Shown here piece by piece: positions 25,601-38,000 of a stretch of 64,000 nucleotides of DNA (within the stretch, counting starts at the first letter, position 1; the number at the start of each line of letters is the position of its first letter). The DNA is taken from contig CM036242.1 of assembly GCA_020698575.1 (NCBI GenBank), positions 19,282,124-19,346,123 of the forward strand. Reading direction: 5' to 3'. Origin of the DNA: Bostrychus sinensis. Lineage: Eukaryota; Chordata; Actinopteri; Gobiiformes; Eleotridae. A model generated the notes under the pieces. The model was not told where the DNA came from. It saw only the letters and a list, made by a program, of their open reading frames with translations, and did no database searches. The translations under genes were made by a program, and so were the position numbers.

Positions 25601-27289
25601 TGATATGAAATGATATGGAAAATGAAAAGCAAGAGATGGAGAAAGAGTGGTATAACTTAAGAATAACTCACCGTTAAGTTATAAATACCCTAATTAATGT
25701 TTAATTCTTGAGTAATAAGCTCATTTAATTCAATGCACAATTATAAACATCTGTCAATGTAAACTGTTTATTCATTAGAATATTGTTAATTAAATATTTA
25801 TTATTGCTCTATTACTGTTTAATTGAGGTGAGTTATGTTAAAGTGTTACCAAATATACACTAAATATAAAGATGGTGAAAAGGTGATGGCTTTCAGTATA
25901 AAAACTGCAGCACAACTTAAAATATGCACTCTTTAGTGAAAGGGAGAAAGATGGTAGAGAAAAACAAGAAAAAGCTAAAGGGTGTGATAGGGATCAATGA
26001 AGAAGACACAAATAGAAAAGAAAAATAGGATTGCTGCTTTTGTCCATGCATGAATGTACAGACAGTGTTGCCCTGGTAAAGCCAGCCGCTTGGATTATGA
26101 GCTGATTAGTTGCCATCCTCCGTGAAGACCCCCAACCTGGCTGCCTGCACTCACCAGGATGTATGCACGCTACCTGGGACATGCTCTAATGAACAATACA
26201 CACAAACACATTGAACTCAGTCTTTACTCTTGAATGCCCATTGTATTCACTGTAGCCAATACCTTTCCACGTCAACATCTCAATCTTTCGCCTCTCAGTT
26301 GGACTCTTTTCTTTCTTTCTGTGCATGTGTGTGTGCGAAGTGGCGGGGTGCTAATCTTGGCCCTTATCTCAGCCTGCAGCTCTCCTCACCATTCCCTTCG
26401 CCACAAGCACCTTATCTGCCATCACTGTCAGTCAGAGCAGATCAGGCAACCTACAGCTGAGTCCGCTGGACCCCGCGCCTCGCTTTCAACCCTGACAAGC
26501 AGCTCCTCTATATGTCTATTACTGCACCTGTGTCTAAGCGCACACAGCGCTGTAAGATCCAAAGTGCAGGTCGTTGTAGGAAAGGGTTAGAAGCTTTCAC
26601 ACTATGTTTATTCTTACCGACAGGTCTCGGTAAATACTTTTACTTCAGCACAATTTAATCACAATTTATTCATGCCTGGTGTGGACAGGAGTACCAACAA
26701 TGCTGTATAGCTGTGGAAGGTTCCTTTAGTTTAGCATGATAATATATTAAAAATACATTTTTACACAGCTTTTTTTAAAGATGAAAATTTTGAGAGCCAA
26801 CAAAAGCAAGAATTTCATGTGACATTTAAACAGAATTAATTTAGTATTTTTTCTTCTTCATTTAATCACCAACTAGCCCATTGCATTAGAAATGTCATTC
26901 AATAATAAAAAAAATAAGACCATAAGCTTTATGTTTTATTATTACCAATTTAAATATGGCGACTCACTCAGGGACCCACCCTCCAACAGGTTGCTGAAGA
27001 AAGTAAGAGAAAGTGTGTATTTTAGTTCTGGCTCTGTCTTCTTAGACAGACAGTCTTTTTTTTTTTTTTTTTTTTTACTTTTTAAATTGCTCTTGAGACC
27101 AGAAAATCAAATTATACTGGCACCACAGTTTTGGGTCATCTCTCTATTACAATTATAAAGACAACCTTTAATTTAAGTGTTATCTTGTGTAGTGTAGAAT
27201 TATATCAGTAATAGCTTGGTTTGTATGTTGGTTTGTATATTTGTAGTATCATTGCAGTAAACTATATGTATTGTGCATGGAGGGGTGGC

Positions 27290-27590
27290 TGGAGCCTTTA
27301 TATAGTGCCAGGGTACACCCTGAACATTTGCCAGTATGTGGCAGGACTGACACTAAGACACATACACAAACAGACAACAATTCACATTCATTCACTATAG
27401 GAGCAATAGATTCACCAATTCTCCTAACACATGTATGTTGTTGGACGGTGGGAGGGAGCCAGAGTACCTGAGAACCCATGGTAACATAGGGAGGGCATGC
27501 ATTCCACTCAGAGAGATTGTAGCTGGCTGACCCAAGGATCAAACCAACAACCACCATGCTGAACCACTCTGCCACTGTATGCTCCTTTTA
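27290..27590 (-). repeat. SINE-like teleost repeat, reverse copy
   Basis: On the plus strand it reads AGGGTACACCCTGAACATTTG, then ACCAATTCTCCTAACACATG, GACGGTGGGAGGGAGCC and AGAGTACCTGAGAACCC. It ends CTGAACCACTCTGCCAC. This is the reverse of the family at 16150-16460 and contains the usual gene-free frame. Confidence 0.7.
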
Positions 27591-28439
27591 ACATTTAAAA
27601 ATGAAATCTATATCAGCATCAGTGCTATTGGAACAACACTGAAAATGCTGGATGATTTACACACTTGTTCCCCTCATCAGGAGGTGAAAGTGACCTCCCA
27701 CCAGTGATTGGGCCCAACACTGTGCCGACATTCACATTTACATATCCACCCACTAATCAGGACTTCTAATCCACACTGTTGGCATTTTGGTTCAAAAGCC
27801 TCATCACGGGGGCTGGTGCCCCAAAAGCACAACATAAAAGACAAAAAAAATCATAAAATCACGCAAATCCTCTTTTGGGCAGGTTTAATATTTTTAAGCA
27901 CGGGTACTTTTATGTGGGGGCAGGTGTGCTCCAGCTCCCTAATGCTGAAGTAATTGTAGATAATGGAGTTTTAAGGACAGCTGCTCATGTGAGTTTAAGT
28001 GGGATTTGGGTTGAGATTTATGGTGGAGGGAAAATGGGCAGAAGAAAAGTTGTAGAGGTGTGAGTGCTGGGGAGGCGAGTAGGAGGTGGAAAGAATAATG
28101 TGAAGGTGAGGAAAGAGGGGTGTCTTGGCTCGTTCCAGCAAAGGTGAGAAGTAAGAACATGAACAAGAAGGTGCTATAAAGACAGGTCAGATTTGAGCAC
28201 GTAAAAAAGTGTTATGAAATGGGAACTATCGCTTGTTTTGTTTTCCTTTGGACTGGAGGAAGCCCATGTAATCAGAGAGTGGATTATAATTTCAGTGTGA
28301 TGTTGACTGTTGTTAATAAAATAAGAGCAGAAAAGTAACCATAACCAAGTGGGTAGGGGTTGGAAACGCTTTAGGTAACAAATTCCACTGTAACAGCACT
28401 CAGGACTAGAGGAGTAAAATCAGGTAGTTCAGCTTTAAC

Positions 28440-28700
28440 TTATCCGTAGTTTAGTGTGAAACGAGCAGTGGACTGCACCAACGCTTCTCTCAGAAAAGGG
28501 GGTTACCGAGGGCATGAGCTGGATGACTAATTGGGGAGGATTTGAAATGAGGCTTGACTTAATTTACACCCTTGGATCAACTCTGCCCTACAGTATGCGT
28601 CAAATGGGCCCCCTAAGTGGTGCTTTTCCATTGATTATACCTTTTCAATGTTGCGCTCTAGCTCCTTGTTGGAGAATTTGACAGAGGAGAAAAGGAAAAA
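28440..28700. promoter_or_regulatory. Candidate conserved non-coding element
   Basis: Unique balanced-composition block with GACTAATTGGGG, GACTTAATTTACACCC, CAAATGGGCCCCCTAAG and CCATTGATTATACC. It contains no repeat, microsatellite or reading frame. Called by texture only. Confidence 0.3.
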
Positions 28701-29569
28701 AAAAAAGCAGAGACTTCTAAATGGGGCGGTTGAAATAGCGGTCAATACTTATCAGGGGCAAAAAAGTAGTAAAGCATGGAGTGAGTAATATAATATAAAC
28801 AGATATAGCAAGCAATTTGGGAGGAAAAAGCCCGGACAAGGTGTGTGAAAAAAAGTGTGTGAGCTCGCTGTAAATGCGGCAGTGCGTGCGCTACTTGGCC
28901 TGGCATGGCACTCACACTTTATGAGGTGTGGAGGGCTTCTCAGACTGCTTTAATGATACACTTTAAAAGGAAAAACTAAAACAGCGGACAGCACCAAGGA
29001 CTCCTCTCTTCCTGGTCTATACAGCCTCAAACACACCAAGCCAGGGCTGAATAACATCCAAACTGCATGCACAATGAGTGCATGTACAAAATTAAAGCAA
29101 TTTTTGCCCTTGGCTATACTGTATCTGTTTTTCTATTTCTAACTAATATATTACTTATTTTCAGTTTCAGGTGTTGAGAATATTTTAGAAGAAATGTTAA
29201 ATATACTCTTACATTTAGAAATTAAAATGTAAACAAATACAAAATACATTATTTCCAAAATAAATTACTTCATGAGCACAGCATAGTACATAGTAAATCC
29301 TTGTTTGAGTATAAATGCATAAGGTTTGTAAATATTCAGTTTGTAATGCTCAACAACAACAAAAACCAACAAACAAAAATACTGCTGCATTCATGTAGTA
29401 GCAAAAAATTAAAAAACTTAACTTAAATCTGAGTTGTTAAAAATTAATTAATATATCTTTCCCACATAAAGGTTAAACAAAATGCAACATATCAGTCAAA
29501 ACAATGTTTTCATAAGTGTATCTCAGTGATTCACATATGGCATAGGCTTACTGCCCTTTCTGAGGCAAC

Positions 29570-29620
29570 TCTCTCCAATTATTCGGGCTTGGGACAAACA
29601 CAAAGAGTACACTTACCCTT
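29570..29620 (+). repeat. Fragment of a CGGGCTTGGGACCAGCAC repeat
   Basis: CCAATTATTCGGGCTTGGG then AAACACAAAGAGTACAC. The same family leaves fragments at 40015-40195 (GATTTGGCATATG ... GGATGCCCTTCCCAG) and 45728-45790 (GAGCTTGGGGCCAGCAC). It is a common fish dispersed repeat. Confidence 0.5.
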
Positions 29621-31514
29621 TGTGTCTGGATTGTATAAAAAATGTATAATCATGCCAATTGCATTTGTCTTTTGTTCAGAATTTGGGATGTAATGCTTCA
29701 TAGAACCCAGTGGACCCTGTACTTCCTGTTCCTTTAGCTGCACAAGCTGTGTTTATTTAACTCTCAATCTTGCACGGATTTAAGGCATTTGTGTAAATGT
29801 TATAAATAAACTTTTTTTTTAAGCAACTCCCACTTGCTTTGTTCATTTAAGAGTGTGTTTTATAGTGCTGATATTGATTATATAGAATAGATTGATTTCC
29901 ACCATACTATTAGACATTTGTTAACAGTCTCAGTGGAGCCATACCTTTCACTTGCACTGCGACACATGTCTCAGTACACAGGCCAACATACCTGTACACA
30001 TGTTGTGTATGATCACGGGCCATAAAGTGACAGTGTGGAAGTCAAGAGGTGAAATTAGCTGTCAGAGCTGCAAAGTCTCCTCAGATGTGCCCCCATGTGC
30101 CTGGCCACTCCACTCACACAAGAAGGTTTCTTACTCACACCCCTCTCACCTATCACTGTAACCTCTCCGAGGAGAACATAGCGCACTAATGCAATATTGA
30201 TCTGACAATATGCTGTGTGTAAGTGTGTGTGTAAGTTACCAATGAAAAAGTGTGTGCCCGACTTTTGTGCAAGCCAAGGAGCTGTGAGAACTCTGTTAAT
30301 GTATGTTGCCTTGTTTGTGTGTCTGCTGGAGTGTCTATGTGATAGGAAGTGGCTAGGCGAGATATGTATTAATAAGTAAGAGGTGAGGTGTTAGCCTTGA
30401 TGCTATTCCCGACACCTTGCTGTCAGTAGCTCCTTGTGCAGTGGCAGGTCGATTGAAGGCAAACTTCAGCTGCATATTATCATCACGACTTTCCCTCCTT
30501 TGTATCGAGCATATGTTCCCTCAAGCTTTTTTCCTCCTCATTAGGAAACACAGTGTTACATGAGTGCCCATTAGTTACAGGTCAAACTTCTCCCCAAGCA
30601 GAGTTTTGTAAGCTAGTCAGAGAAGTATAAGAAAGCAGCATTTAGAAGAATGAAGGAATAAAACAAGTGGATTCAAAGCAGAGCTAGGAGATGGGCTCTG
30701 TGTTAGCCCATAGCTGGTAAGCCATTCTTATTACCTAATATGTTTTCGCCGACATTGGTTGGTGTGTATGTTAGACTGTTAGTGAATGACTCAATAAGTA
30801 ATGTCAGAATCTGAAACATTTTCAGGAAAAATCATTAATAGGCCAAAGTGGACAACACACAACACCGCCAGGATGTAGATTTCTTTTATGACTTTGTACT
30901 ATTGTGATACAGTATATAAGGCCAAAGATACAAACTGCAGCCACACGGGGTCAGTAAAGGAATAAATGATTACTTTTAGTGGCTTGTTTACCATTATGAG
31001 AAAGAAGGGCTTTGCAGCTCAGCAGTGCATTTAGCCTTAAACCTGAAGATTCCCATCTTGAAGCCAGGCATAGACACTATATTGTCATTGCGAGTTGGGG
31101 CCAATACCTTGGCAGAGTTTGCTGTGTGCTTCTATTTCTTTATATCCTCTAAACTAGAATTCTCTATGGATGAAAGTTCAATTTCCATGGGGCATATCCA
31201 ATGGGTATGGACCTTTAAAAACTTACAAACACAACAATGCTCAAAAAACAGGAGTATCAACACCAATAAGCACCAAAAGAAGTAGAATACACTGTCTCTG
31301 AAATGCAATTTGCACAGCATACAACCATTCAGGAAAACAAACCACTGCATAAAGCATGCTCCATTCCAGGAAAATGGGTTACAATTGGTCCAACAGGATA
31401 CTGACTTGAAATTGAGGTTGCAATTGCATATACAAGTAAAACAGATACAAGGAAACTGACAATACTAACTTTGACTGCAACAATACAAGGCTTGCCAATA
31501 TATGTGTGCAATGT

Positions 31515-31562
31515 TTTGGTTTGACTTTGTTTTTTTTTTTGTTTTTTTTGTTTTTTTTTTAA
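31515..31562. repeat. T-rich low-complexity tract
   Basis: Interrupted T runs with single G bases. Non-coding; the reverse strand gives a lysine/glutamine-rich spurious frame. Confidence 0.85.
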
Positions 31563-32554
31563 TCTATCAATACTGAAACAAAGCATGAAATAAATAAAAC
31601 TGATAAAGTAAGGCTGAGGCTGATAAAGTAAGTGTCTGTCTGTTCGGATTAATTTACATTGCCACCTGCGCTTTCTGACCTTTCGAAGTACCAAAAAAAA
31701 AAAAAGATTGGATTATAGTCTGTTTTAACTTGGCACTTCCAAACCTTGCCTTAAATGTGCACATGTGAATGAGAAAGCTACAAAGCAGAAAGGTTAACAA
31801 GTAATTCACATTTTGGAAGGGAATATAGTGAAAATTTGAAACCAGATATAACTATTAATATTGGTTCTATCTTTAGTATATCTCTTATAATAGATGTGGC
31901 ATGGGCTATTCTAATATTGCACAGTATTATAGTGCCACCCAAGGGTATTTTATAATTTTGACACTGAGTTACAGACCACAGCCATCCATTTCAAACACAG
32001 GCATTGCATGTATTCCCTCTATGACTGTAAAGAAAGAAACTGACATAAAAAGAAGAAGTTAAAAGAAGAATAAATCTAACACAGCAGGAGATATGTGGCC
32101 TTCATATCCTCCAAAATCCTAAGCGCAGCAATAAGACAAAAAATATCTGCATTGTTTCAGATCTTTATGGAAATGTTACTTATTAAAATGAGCCGACTGC
32201 ATGTAAAAACACTCCATACTTCAGCCTTGAGCTCAGAGCAGAATGACTGAATGGCTTTGTGCAAATATCCCTCGCTTAGGGTTTGGAAACTTCAACTAAT
32301 GTTTATAAGCCAAACACAAACATAAAACAAAATAACACACAAGTTTCTCGCACAAGGTGATGTACAACTTCTATTAAATATACAGTATATAAACAGAGAC
32401 ATAAAGCAATTGGATTCAAAGCAGAACTAGGAGAAGACTTCTATGTTAGCTCATCCTAATTATCTAACAGGACTGTATATTGGCAAGAATTTGGCAAAAT
32501 GTATCAGAATATAGGTTTCAGAGTTTTATGATTTTTAAAAAAAACTGGCAAAAG

Positions 32555-32584
32555 CCAGACTGATATAACATTATATCAGTCTGG
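32555..32584. repeat. 30-bp near-perfect palindrome (14-bp arms, 2-nt spacer)
   Basis: CCAGACTGATATAA (32555-32568) is followed by CA and by its exact reverse complement TTATATCAGTCTGG (32571-32584). It sits inside a TE-like segment that begins GACTGTATATTGGCAAG near 32472. Confidence 0.85.
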
Positions 32585-33009
32585 AATTGAAATGTTTGTA
32601 ATGGGAAGGAATTTTCAGTCCAGAATTTTATGGTGTTTGGAGGAAGCTCAATATAGTGACACCATGATTTCCTTTAGCCAATCACAGCAACAACTCATAT
32701 GATGTAGCTAAACAACAAATTGCTATGATAGTAAAACAAAGTCATAAAAATATTGTTAGAGGATTTTTACAAAAATAATTGCAAATGTAGCAGCATGAGT
32801 TACATTTTTTGGCGTCAGCAAACCTAAAACCACCCACTCACAGCCATACTGCCACACTGCCACACTATTGGCCAAACTGCTAGCGCTGTGTACCCAAACA
32901 AATTAGTGTGAGCTTTACAAGATATATTTTTGTGGGTTAGTAAACTAAAATCTCGCAACAATCTAGCTTTCAGCAAAAGGTGATAGAATATATTAAAAAA
33001 ATAAATAAA

Positions 33010-33505
33010 AATTGTCCTCTTGCCTTCCGCGGGCGGTTTCATCCATCCAAGCTCGGGTCCTCTACCAGAGGCCTGGGAGCTTGAGGGTTCTGCGCAGTAT
33101 CTTTGCTGTTCCTAGGACTGCGCTCTTCTGGACTGAGATGTCTGATGTTTTTCCTGAGATCTGCTGTAGCCACTCTTCCAGTTTGGGGGTTACTGCCCCG
33201 AGTGCTCCAATGACCATGGGCACCACTGTTACCTTCACTTTCCAGGCCTTCTCAAGTTCTTTGAGGCCTTGGTACTTCTCTGATTTCTTATATTTCTTTT
33301 TCCTGATGTTGCTGTTTGTCCATCACCACAATGTCCGGTTGATTCGCCACTATCATTTTGTCAGTCTGGATCTGGAAGTCCCACAGGATCTTAGCTCAGT
33401 CGTTCTCTATCACCTTTGGAGGTGTTTCCCACCTTGATCTCGGGACTTCCAGACTGTACTCTGTTCCTGTACACTATATCAGCCCCTTGGTTATGACGGT
33501 CCATG
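33010..33505 (-). mobile_element. 3' end of a non-LTR retrotransposon with a restriction-like endonuclease signature (Rex6/R4-like), dead copy
   Basis: Read on the minus strand, the frame gives EYSLEVPRSRW (near 33455-33430), KILWDFQIQTDKM (near 33390-33355) and ANQPDIVVMDKQ (near 33350-33310). After a gap it gives VTVVPMVIGALGAVTPKLEE, then a terminal LGTAKILRRTLKLPGLW before a TAG near 33055. The PD motif in the QPDIVV segment is that of PD-(D/E)XK endonucleases found at the C-terminus of REL-type LINEs. The copy has in-frame stops (TAG and TGA) and lacks about 15 codons directly after the PD segment, where the second acidic motif should be. It is 5'-truncated near a CT repeat (33510-33528). 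The Rex6/R4 placement is an inference. Confidence 0.7.
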
Positions 33506-33865
33506 TATGCTCTCTCTCTCTCTCTCTGATGTTCAAATGCAACACAAAAGTGAACTGCTAGCATGAATGTTGTTCATAGAAGTAACTGATTAAAAAAATC
33601 TATACAGCCGTGTATATTTATATTGATAGAGTATAGCCAAATAAAAAATTTTTACAACCCATTACCTAATATGCATTTGTTGATCGTCTTACAAGTTAAC
33701 GCCAAATGGATGGTTGAATATACATTTTCAGTAAAGATCAGTATTGGAACAAGGGCATAATTATTTTAGTAAAAGATCCTGAACAAACACCATGGATCTA
33801 GGTTTTTCTGTACCATTGCGAAACAAGGCCAAAAATACTTCCTCCAGTCACAAGGGGTCAGTAAA

Positions 33866-33887
33866 GGCACACACACACACACACACG
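33866..33887. repeat. CA microsatellite
   Basis: (CA)n tract inserted between modules R and Q of the local duplication. Confidence 0.85.
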
Positions 33888-34429
33888 AGTCGACTGCATG
33901 TAAAAACACCAGCCTTGAGCAGAATGACCAAATGGCTTTGTGCAAATGCCCCTCACTTAAGGCTGAAAACTTCAACTAATGTTTATAAACACAACAGAAT
34001 CACATACATGTCTTCTGCACAGTGTGACATGCAAATACTACTGAATATGAACTGACTCACAGGAGCTGAGAAGCAGCAGTTAGTCCCAGTGTAATAAAAC
34101 AGGCCGACTAACTAATGGAACCACCCACGCAAAAACATACTTTTTATCGCACACCACCTTCACAAACAAACACACTCACGTCTTTTTTGTCCCAGCCCAC
34201 TCATTGCTCGTTAGCGGCTTGTTTTTGTGTTGCCTTAGCTGTGACACACTTCTTCTCCGGCTCTAGCATTTTCTTTTTTTTTTTTTCACTCTATCTGCTG
34301 AGAATGCACCAGCAGCCCGCGTGCCGAAAATACTTCACTTAACAAACTCCTCTGATTACAGTTTGACTTTCTCGCCATCTCAACTCTTCTCCCTTCTGTC
34401 TTTAATCAGCATGTAAACAAGCGCAAGGT

Positions 34430-34660
34430 CGTTTTCGTTTTCTTTAAAGGGAAACGGGGTATAGCCAGATAAGGAGCCGGCATGCCGTAGTTAATCCTTT
34501 GGACACACTGATGGAGGAGTTTGTCCCGGTGAAGCTTCAGTGTTAATTATGCAAGTAGTCTCCTCTCAGGCCTCGTCCACTGTCATGGTGACTCATCAGT
34601 TTGTTTCTTTTCCAATATTGTTTAATGTTCAATACCGGGATGGTTTTCATTGTGGTGGCT
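34430..34660. promoter_or_regulatory. Candidate conserved non-coding element
   Basis: Unique block with GCCGGCATGCCGTAG (a short palindrome), TTAATTATGCAAG and CATGGTGACTCATCAG (an AP-1/MAF-like TGACTCA near 34590). Free of repeats. Texture-based call. Confidence 0.28.
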
Positions 34661-35689
34661 GGCAGTGATCATGGGTGGGCTGACAAATACATATCCAACA
34701 AGCTCTGCAGTATTATATTTGGGACACCAAGTTACAGCAACACTAAATGATGCCAAACAATGAGTCAAATCAACTTTAGCTTTAAAAACAATGGGGAAAA
34801 AGCTAAATGACCAGGATATTAATTGGAATCTCTATCTTACAAACAAAGTAAAAACATTTAAATATGGTCATAACACAAAAAAGACTGGAAACGGGAGGCG
34901 GAGTGATATCTAATGACGCTCTTATTGTCACCCTTTCTGAAGTTAGTTAGCATTTATTTGTCTCTTAAATGTATGAAGTTTAATAAAGTTTAAAGAAATT
35001 GTGCTAATGCTAATTAAATAATATAATAGTATCAACCACTTTGTGTCACATTAAACAATTCAATGAAGCCTATGTAGTGTTATTTTTCTTAATGTCAATC
35101 ACCAAATTAGGAATCTGGTGCTGCTGCCATGTGGTCTTTGGACTATAAAACATCAGCCCCCTTTTTTTTTTATTTTTTATTGCAGTTTCAAATATTGGTG
35201 CCACCAAAATTCAAAACATTATGATTTAAGATCTTACGCATGATTTTTCATATGTAAACATACAAATATAAAATTTAGCTTTGTTGAACCATTATTATAG
35301 GCCTAGTATATGACACAAAGGGATCCGTCACCTTGCCCATTGATAGCAGCCATCTCTATTTATTTTTTTCCTTCTCTGCTTTGAACAAACACGTACAGAT
35401 TACCTTGGTGCCTTTTTCCGAATTTTTCAAACAACACATCTGTCTGTTCCACGAAAGACAGCGCTACCATCTGAATGTGGGATGCCAACATCTGTTTCGA
35501 ATGAGACAACATTTTCTCTCCACCCAGACATCTTTCAAATACCTGACTCACAGATTAGCACCTTGTTTGTCTTAGATTTAATTGGCTTTATCCCAAGATT
35601 TTTTTTTTTATTTTTTTTTTGTGAGGGAAAAAAATACACACCAGAATATATATTTTCTCTGTTTGTTTATCTTTCCTTCCTTCTTTTGG

Positions 35690-35920
35690 AGCATTCCTGC
35701 CAAAAAGCCTGAACTTAATGCAATCAGATCTTTGATGTTTAATTGGTTTAGGAAATGTCATATCTCGGTGCGTAGCATAACGGAGAGACAGTGATCGAGG
35801 CTCACACGAAACACTAAAAGCATCATTCCTCAAGGTATGACAGTGCACAAGGCTCATTTCCATCGCTCCTTTTGCTATTTGTCAGCCTTCTCCTCTTTGC
35901 CAGTGAAGCAGCAATGTTAA
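35690..35920. promoter_or_regulatory. Candidate conserved non-coding element
   Basis: Unique block with AACTTAATGCAATCAG, CTTTGATGTTTAATTGG (TCF/LEF-like and homeodomain-like words) and GTTAACAATGCTG at its right edge. No reading frame or TE end. Texture-based call. Confidence 0.28.
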
Positions 35921-37019
35921 CAATGCTGTCCCCACATTTACCAGTTCTGCCTCATTACGGCTAAAGAAGTGGATGAATTAGCACAGGAACGCTTGCACAC
36001 AGTCTGACTCCACTGAGGGGAGACGTGTCGACAGAGGGAGGGGGACACTCTGAGGACAAGAGGTATTTAAAAGAACAAAAAATCACACTCAAGAGAAAGT
36101 ATTATCACTTTATAACACTATATCACATTTAAGGTTTTAATTCCAACAGCAGGGAAATAGTAAAAAGTACTACAAACTAACATCTTGAACAGTAAGAGTG
36201 CAATTTTTGTCTTAGATTAATCACCTAATGGCATATTTAGCATTTTGTGAAGGGAATCATATTTGTAATTAAATTTATCTTAATATGACATCATTTATTA
36301 GGAATATTTTTTAGACTACAGTCAGATAAAGTGCATATTTTAGCACTGTTACATCTGTAAAAATAGATAAAATGGAAGCAAAGTTAAACATTAATAAATA
36401 TTGGCAATACTTTCAAAAGATGTTTAACAGGGTGAAAATAACTATTGGTGTGCACTGTTTTAAAAAAAACGCATCAACCATCAGTTTGATGTCATTTTGA
36501 GAAGGCAAATTGGTACAGTTTTCCATTTTAAACGAAATAAATGCTGCAAAGGTAGCTATGCTGTTGTTGAGAGTGGTGTTGATGGAAAAAAGTATAAAGT
36601 ATGGAATCTAGTACATATAACATTTTAGAATTGTGTTAATGTGATGAGTTCTTGTTAGATACATCTCCATAATATTATTCAGTGACATGACTGCTAAATG
36701 TTTGGTATAAAATTCCTTAGCTACATATGAAAATGTCCAAATGAAAAATATTTGCTCTTATTTGAATATGTTTCCCCTAAAATGTATTGTAGAACAAGTT
36801 CAAGATCAAAAGGACAAATGGTGCAGGTTGTAACGTCCTTTTGTGCCTTGAGCCTTTAAAAGTGCTATCTGTGCTGCTCATCTGTGTGCTGCCTCTGGCC
36901 TGCCATCTTTATAGGTCATTTATTGGCTCTGTACAGCAGCTCTGTTTGTGCCCAGTCCATGGTACTGAGTAAAAAATAAAAACAACTATTCTACCGCGTC
37001 CGCCCCTCTGCCTGTCACT

Positions 37020-37240
37020 ATTAACATTTTGCACTCTCCAAGGTTGAAAATCCCATCAGATGGAACAAAATTAATTTTTGTGCAATATTCAGGGCCACCA
37101 GCCACATAATAAAAGACGATAGCGAGCGTCCCTCGATTGTGATTCCATTCACTCCCTAATCGGCGCGATGGCTTGCACCATGCTGTAGCTTAGTAAATGC
37201 TTTCATCCCAAGGGGATAAGAAAAACAATGGGCCTTTCTA
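37020..37240. promoter_or_regulatory. Candidate conserved non-coding element
   Basis: Unique block containing AAAATTAATTTTTGTGCAAT, GACGATAGCGAGCGTCC, CTAATCGGCGCGATGGC and TTAGTAAATGCTTTCATCC. It is CpG-richer than its neighbours and free of repeats. Texture-based call. Confidence 0.3.
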
Positions 37241-37584
37241 ATTTCTTTCTTAAAGCGAGCCACAGAAAGAAAATGATATAGACATAATTGATGATGAGGA
37301 GAGCAAGGGAAGCTTTTGCAGAGGTCTCACGTCCAGTGGCCATGCAGTTTTTTCTCTCTCATAATAGCAGACGCTCAGGGGCACTGGAGGTTGACAAATC
37401 TGGCACAGAGGACAAATTGATCGGTAACAGAACACAATTTGTCCCTTAAAAGAATGGGCAATGGCCGTGTGTGGCCTGTGTTATTAGTTTAAACTGCATG
37501 TCTGTCCAGGACTGGACTTACTGTGCTGAAGCTGAGCTTTGATAAGGCACCATCATGATACAACACCCAGCCACAAAGTCACAG

Positions 37585-38000
37585 AATACAACCCCAAATC
37601 CAATTTGGGTATATGTATATTTCAAATTTTGATTAACTGGACCAAAAAAAAAAAAAAAAACAGTTGTCCATTTTGCCTCAGTCCATTTTAAATGAGCTTT
37701 GACAGTGTTTCCTCATTGTGTTCATATTGTGTTTTTATTAGATTATGCAGCTATATCTTAAAACTGTATGAACTGTGCTCCCAAACAATGAATTCTGGAA
37801 GTGTTCCTGAGCTCATGCACTGATTTTTCCAGTACTGAAGCATGCCTGTTTTTATAGTAGGCCTATTGTTTAAATTTTCAGTCTTTTGTTATCCTTGTCC
37901 CATTTTTTAGATGTGTTGCAGTTGGTAAAATGCCCTATGTTCATATGTTTATGTTTATTGACAGGTAATAGTTCATCAGCTGTAAAGGTTCGAGTAAACA
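37585..38000 (+). mobile_element. Decayed DNA-transposon-derived repeat (ACAACCCCAAATCC start)
   Basis: It begins ACAACCCCAAATCCAA and includes GTGTTCCTGAGCTCATGCAC and TTTCCAGTACTGAAGCATGC, the same words as the copy at 40826-41282. A T/A run at 37645-37662 interrupts it. Confidence 0.5.

Larger units (their letters stand above)
30640..34060 (+). repeat. Locally duplicated mosaic (three modules repeated)
   Basis: Three modules recur within 3.4 kb in the same orientation. Module Q (GACTGCATGTAAAAACAC ... CTTCAACTAATGTTTATAA) is at about 32192-32310 and 33893-33990. Module P (GGATTCAAAGCAGA-CTAGGAGA) is at about 30670-30690 and 32412-32434. Module R (ATTACCTAATATG ... GGCCAAAGATAC ... GGGGTCAGTAAAGG) is at 30730-30975 and 33658-33868. 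The order Q-P-R-Q implies an ancestral unit copied locally, later interrupted by a LINE at 33010. Confidence 0.6.

Noticed and set aside
33012..33437. 141-residue plus-strand frame
   Set aside because: It is the antisense of a recognisable LINE C-terminal frame on the minus strand.
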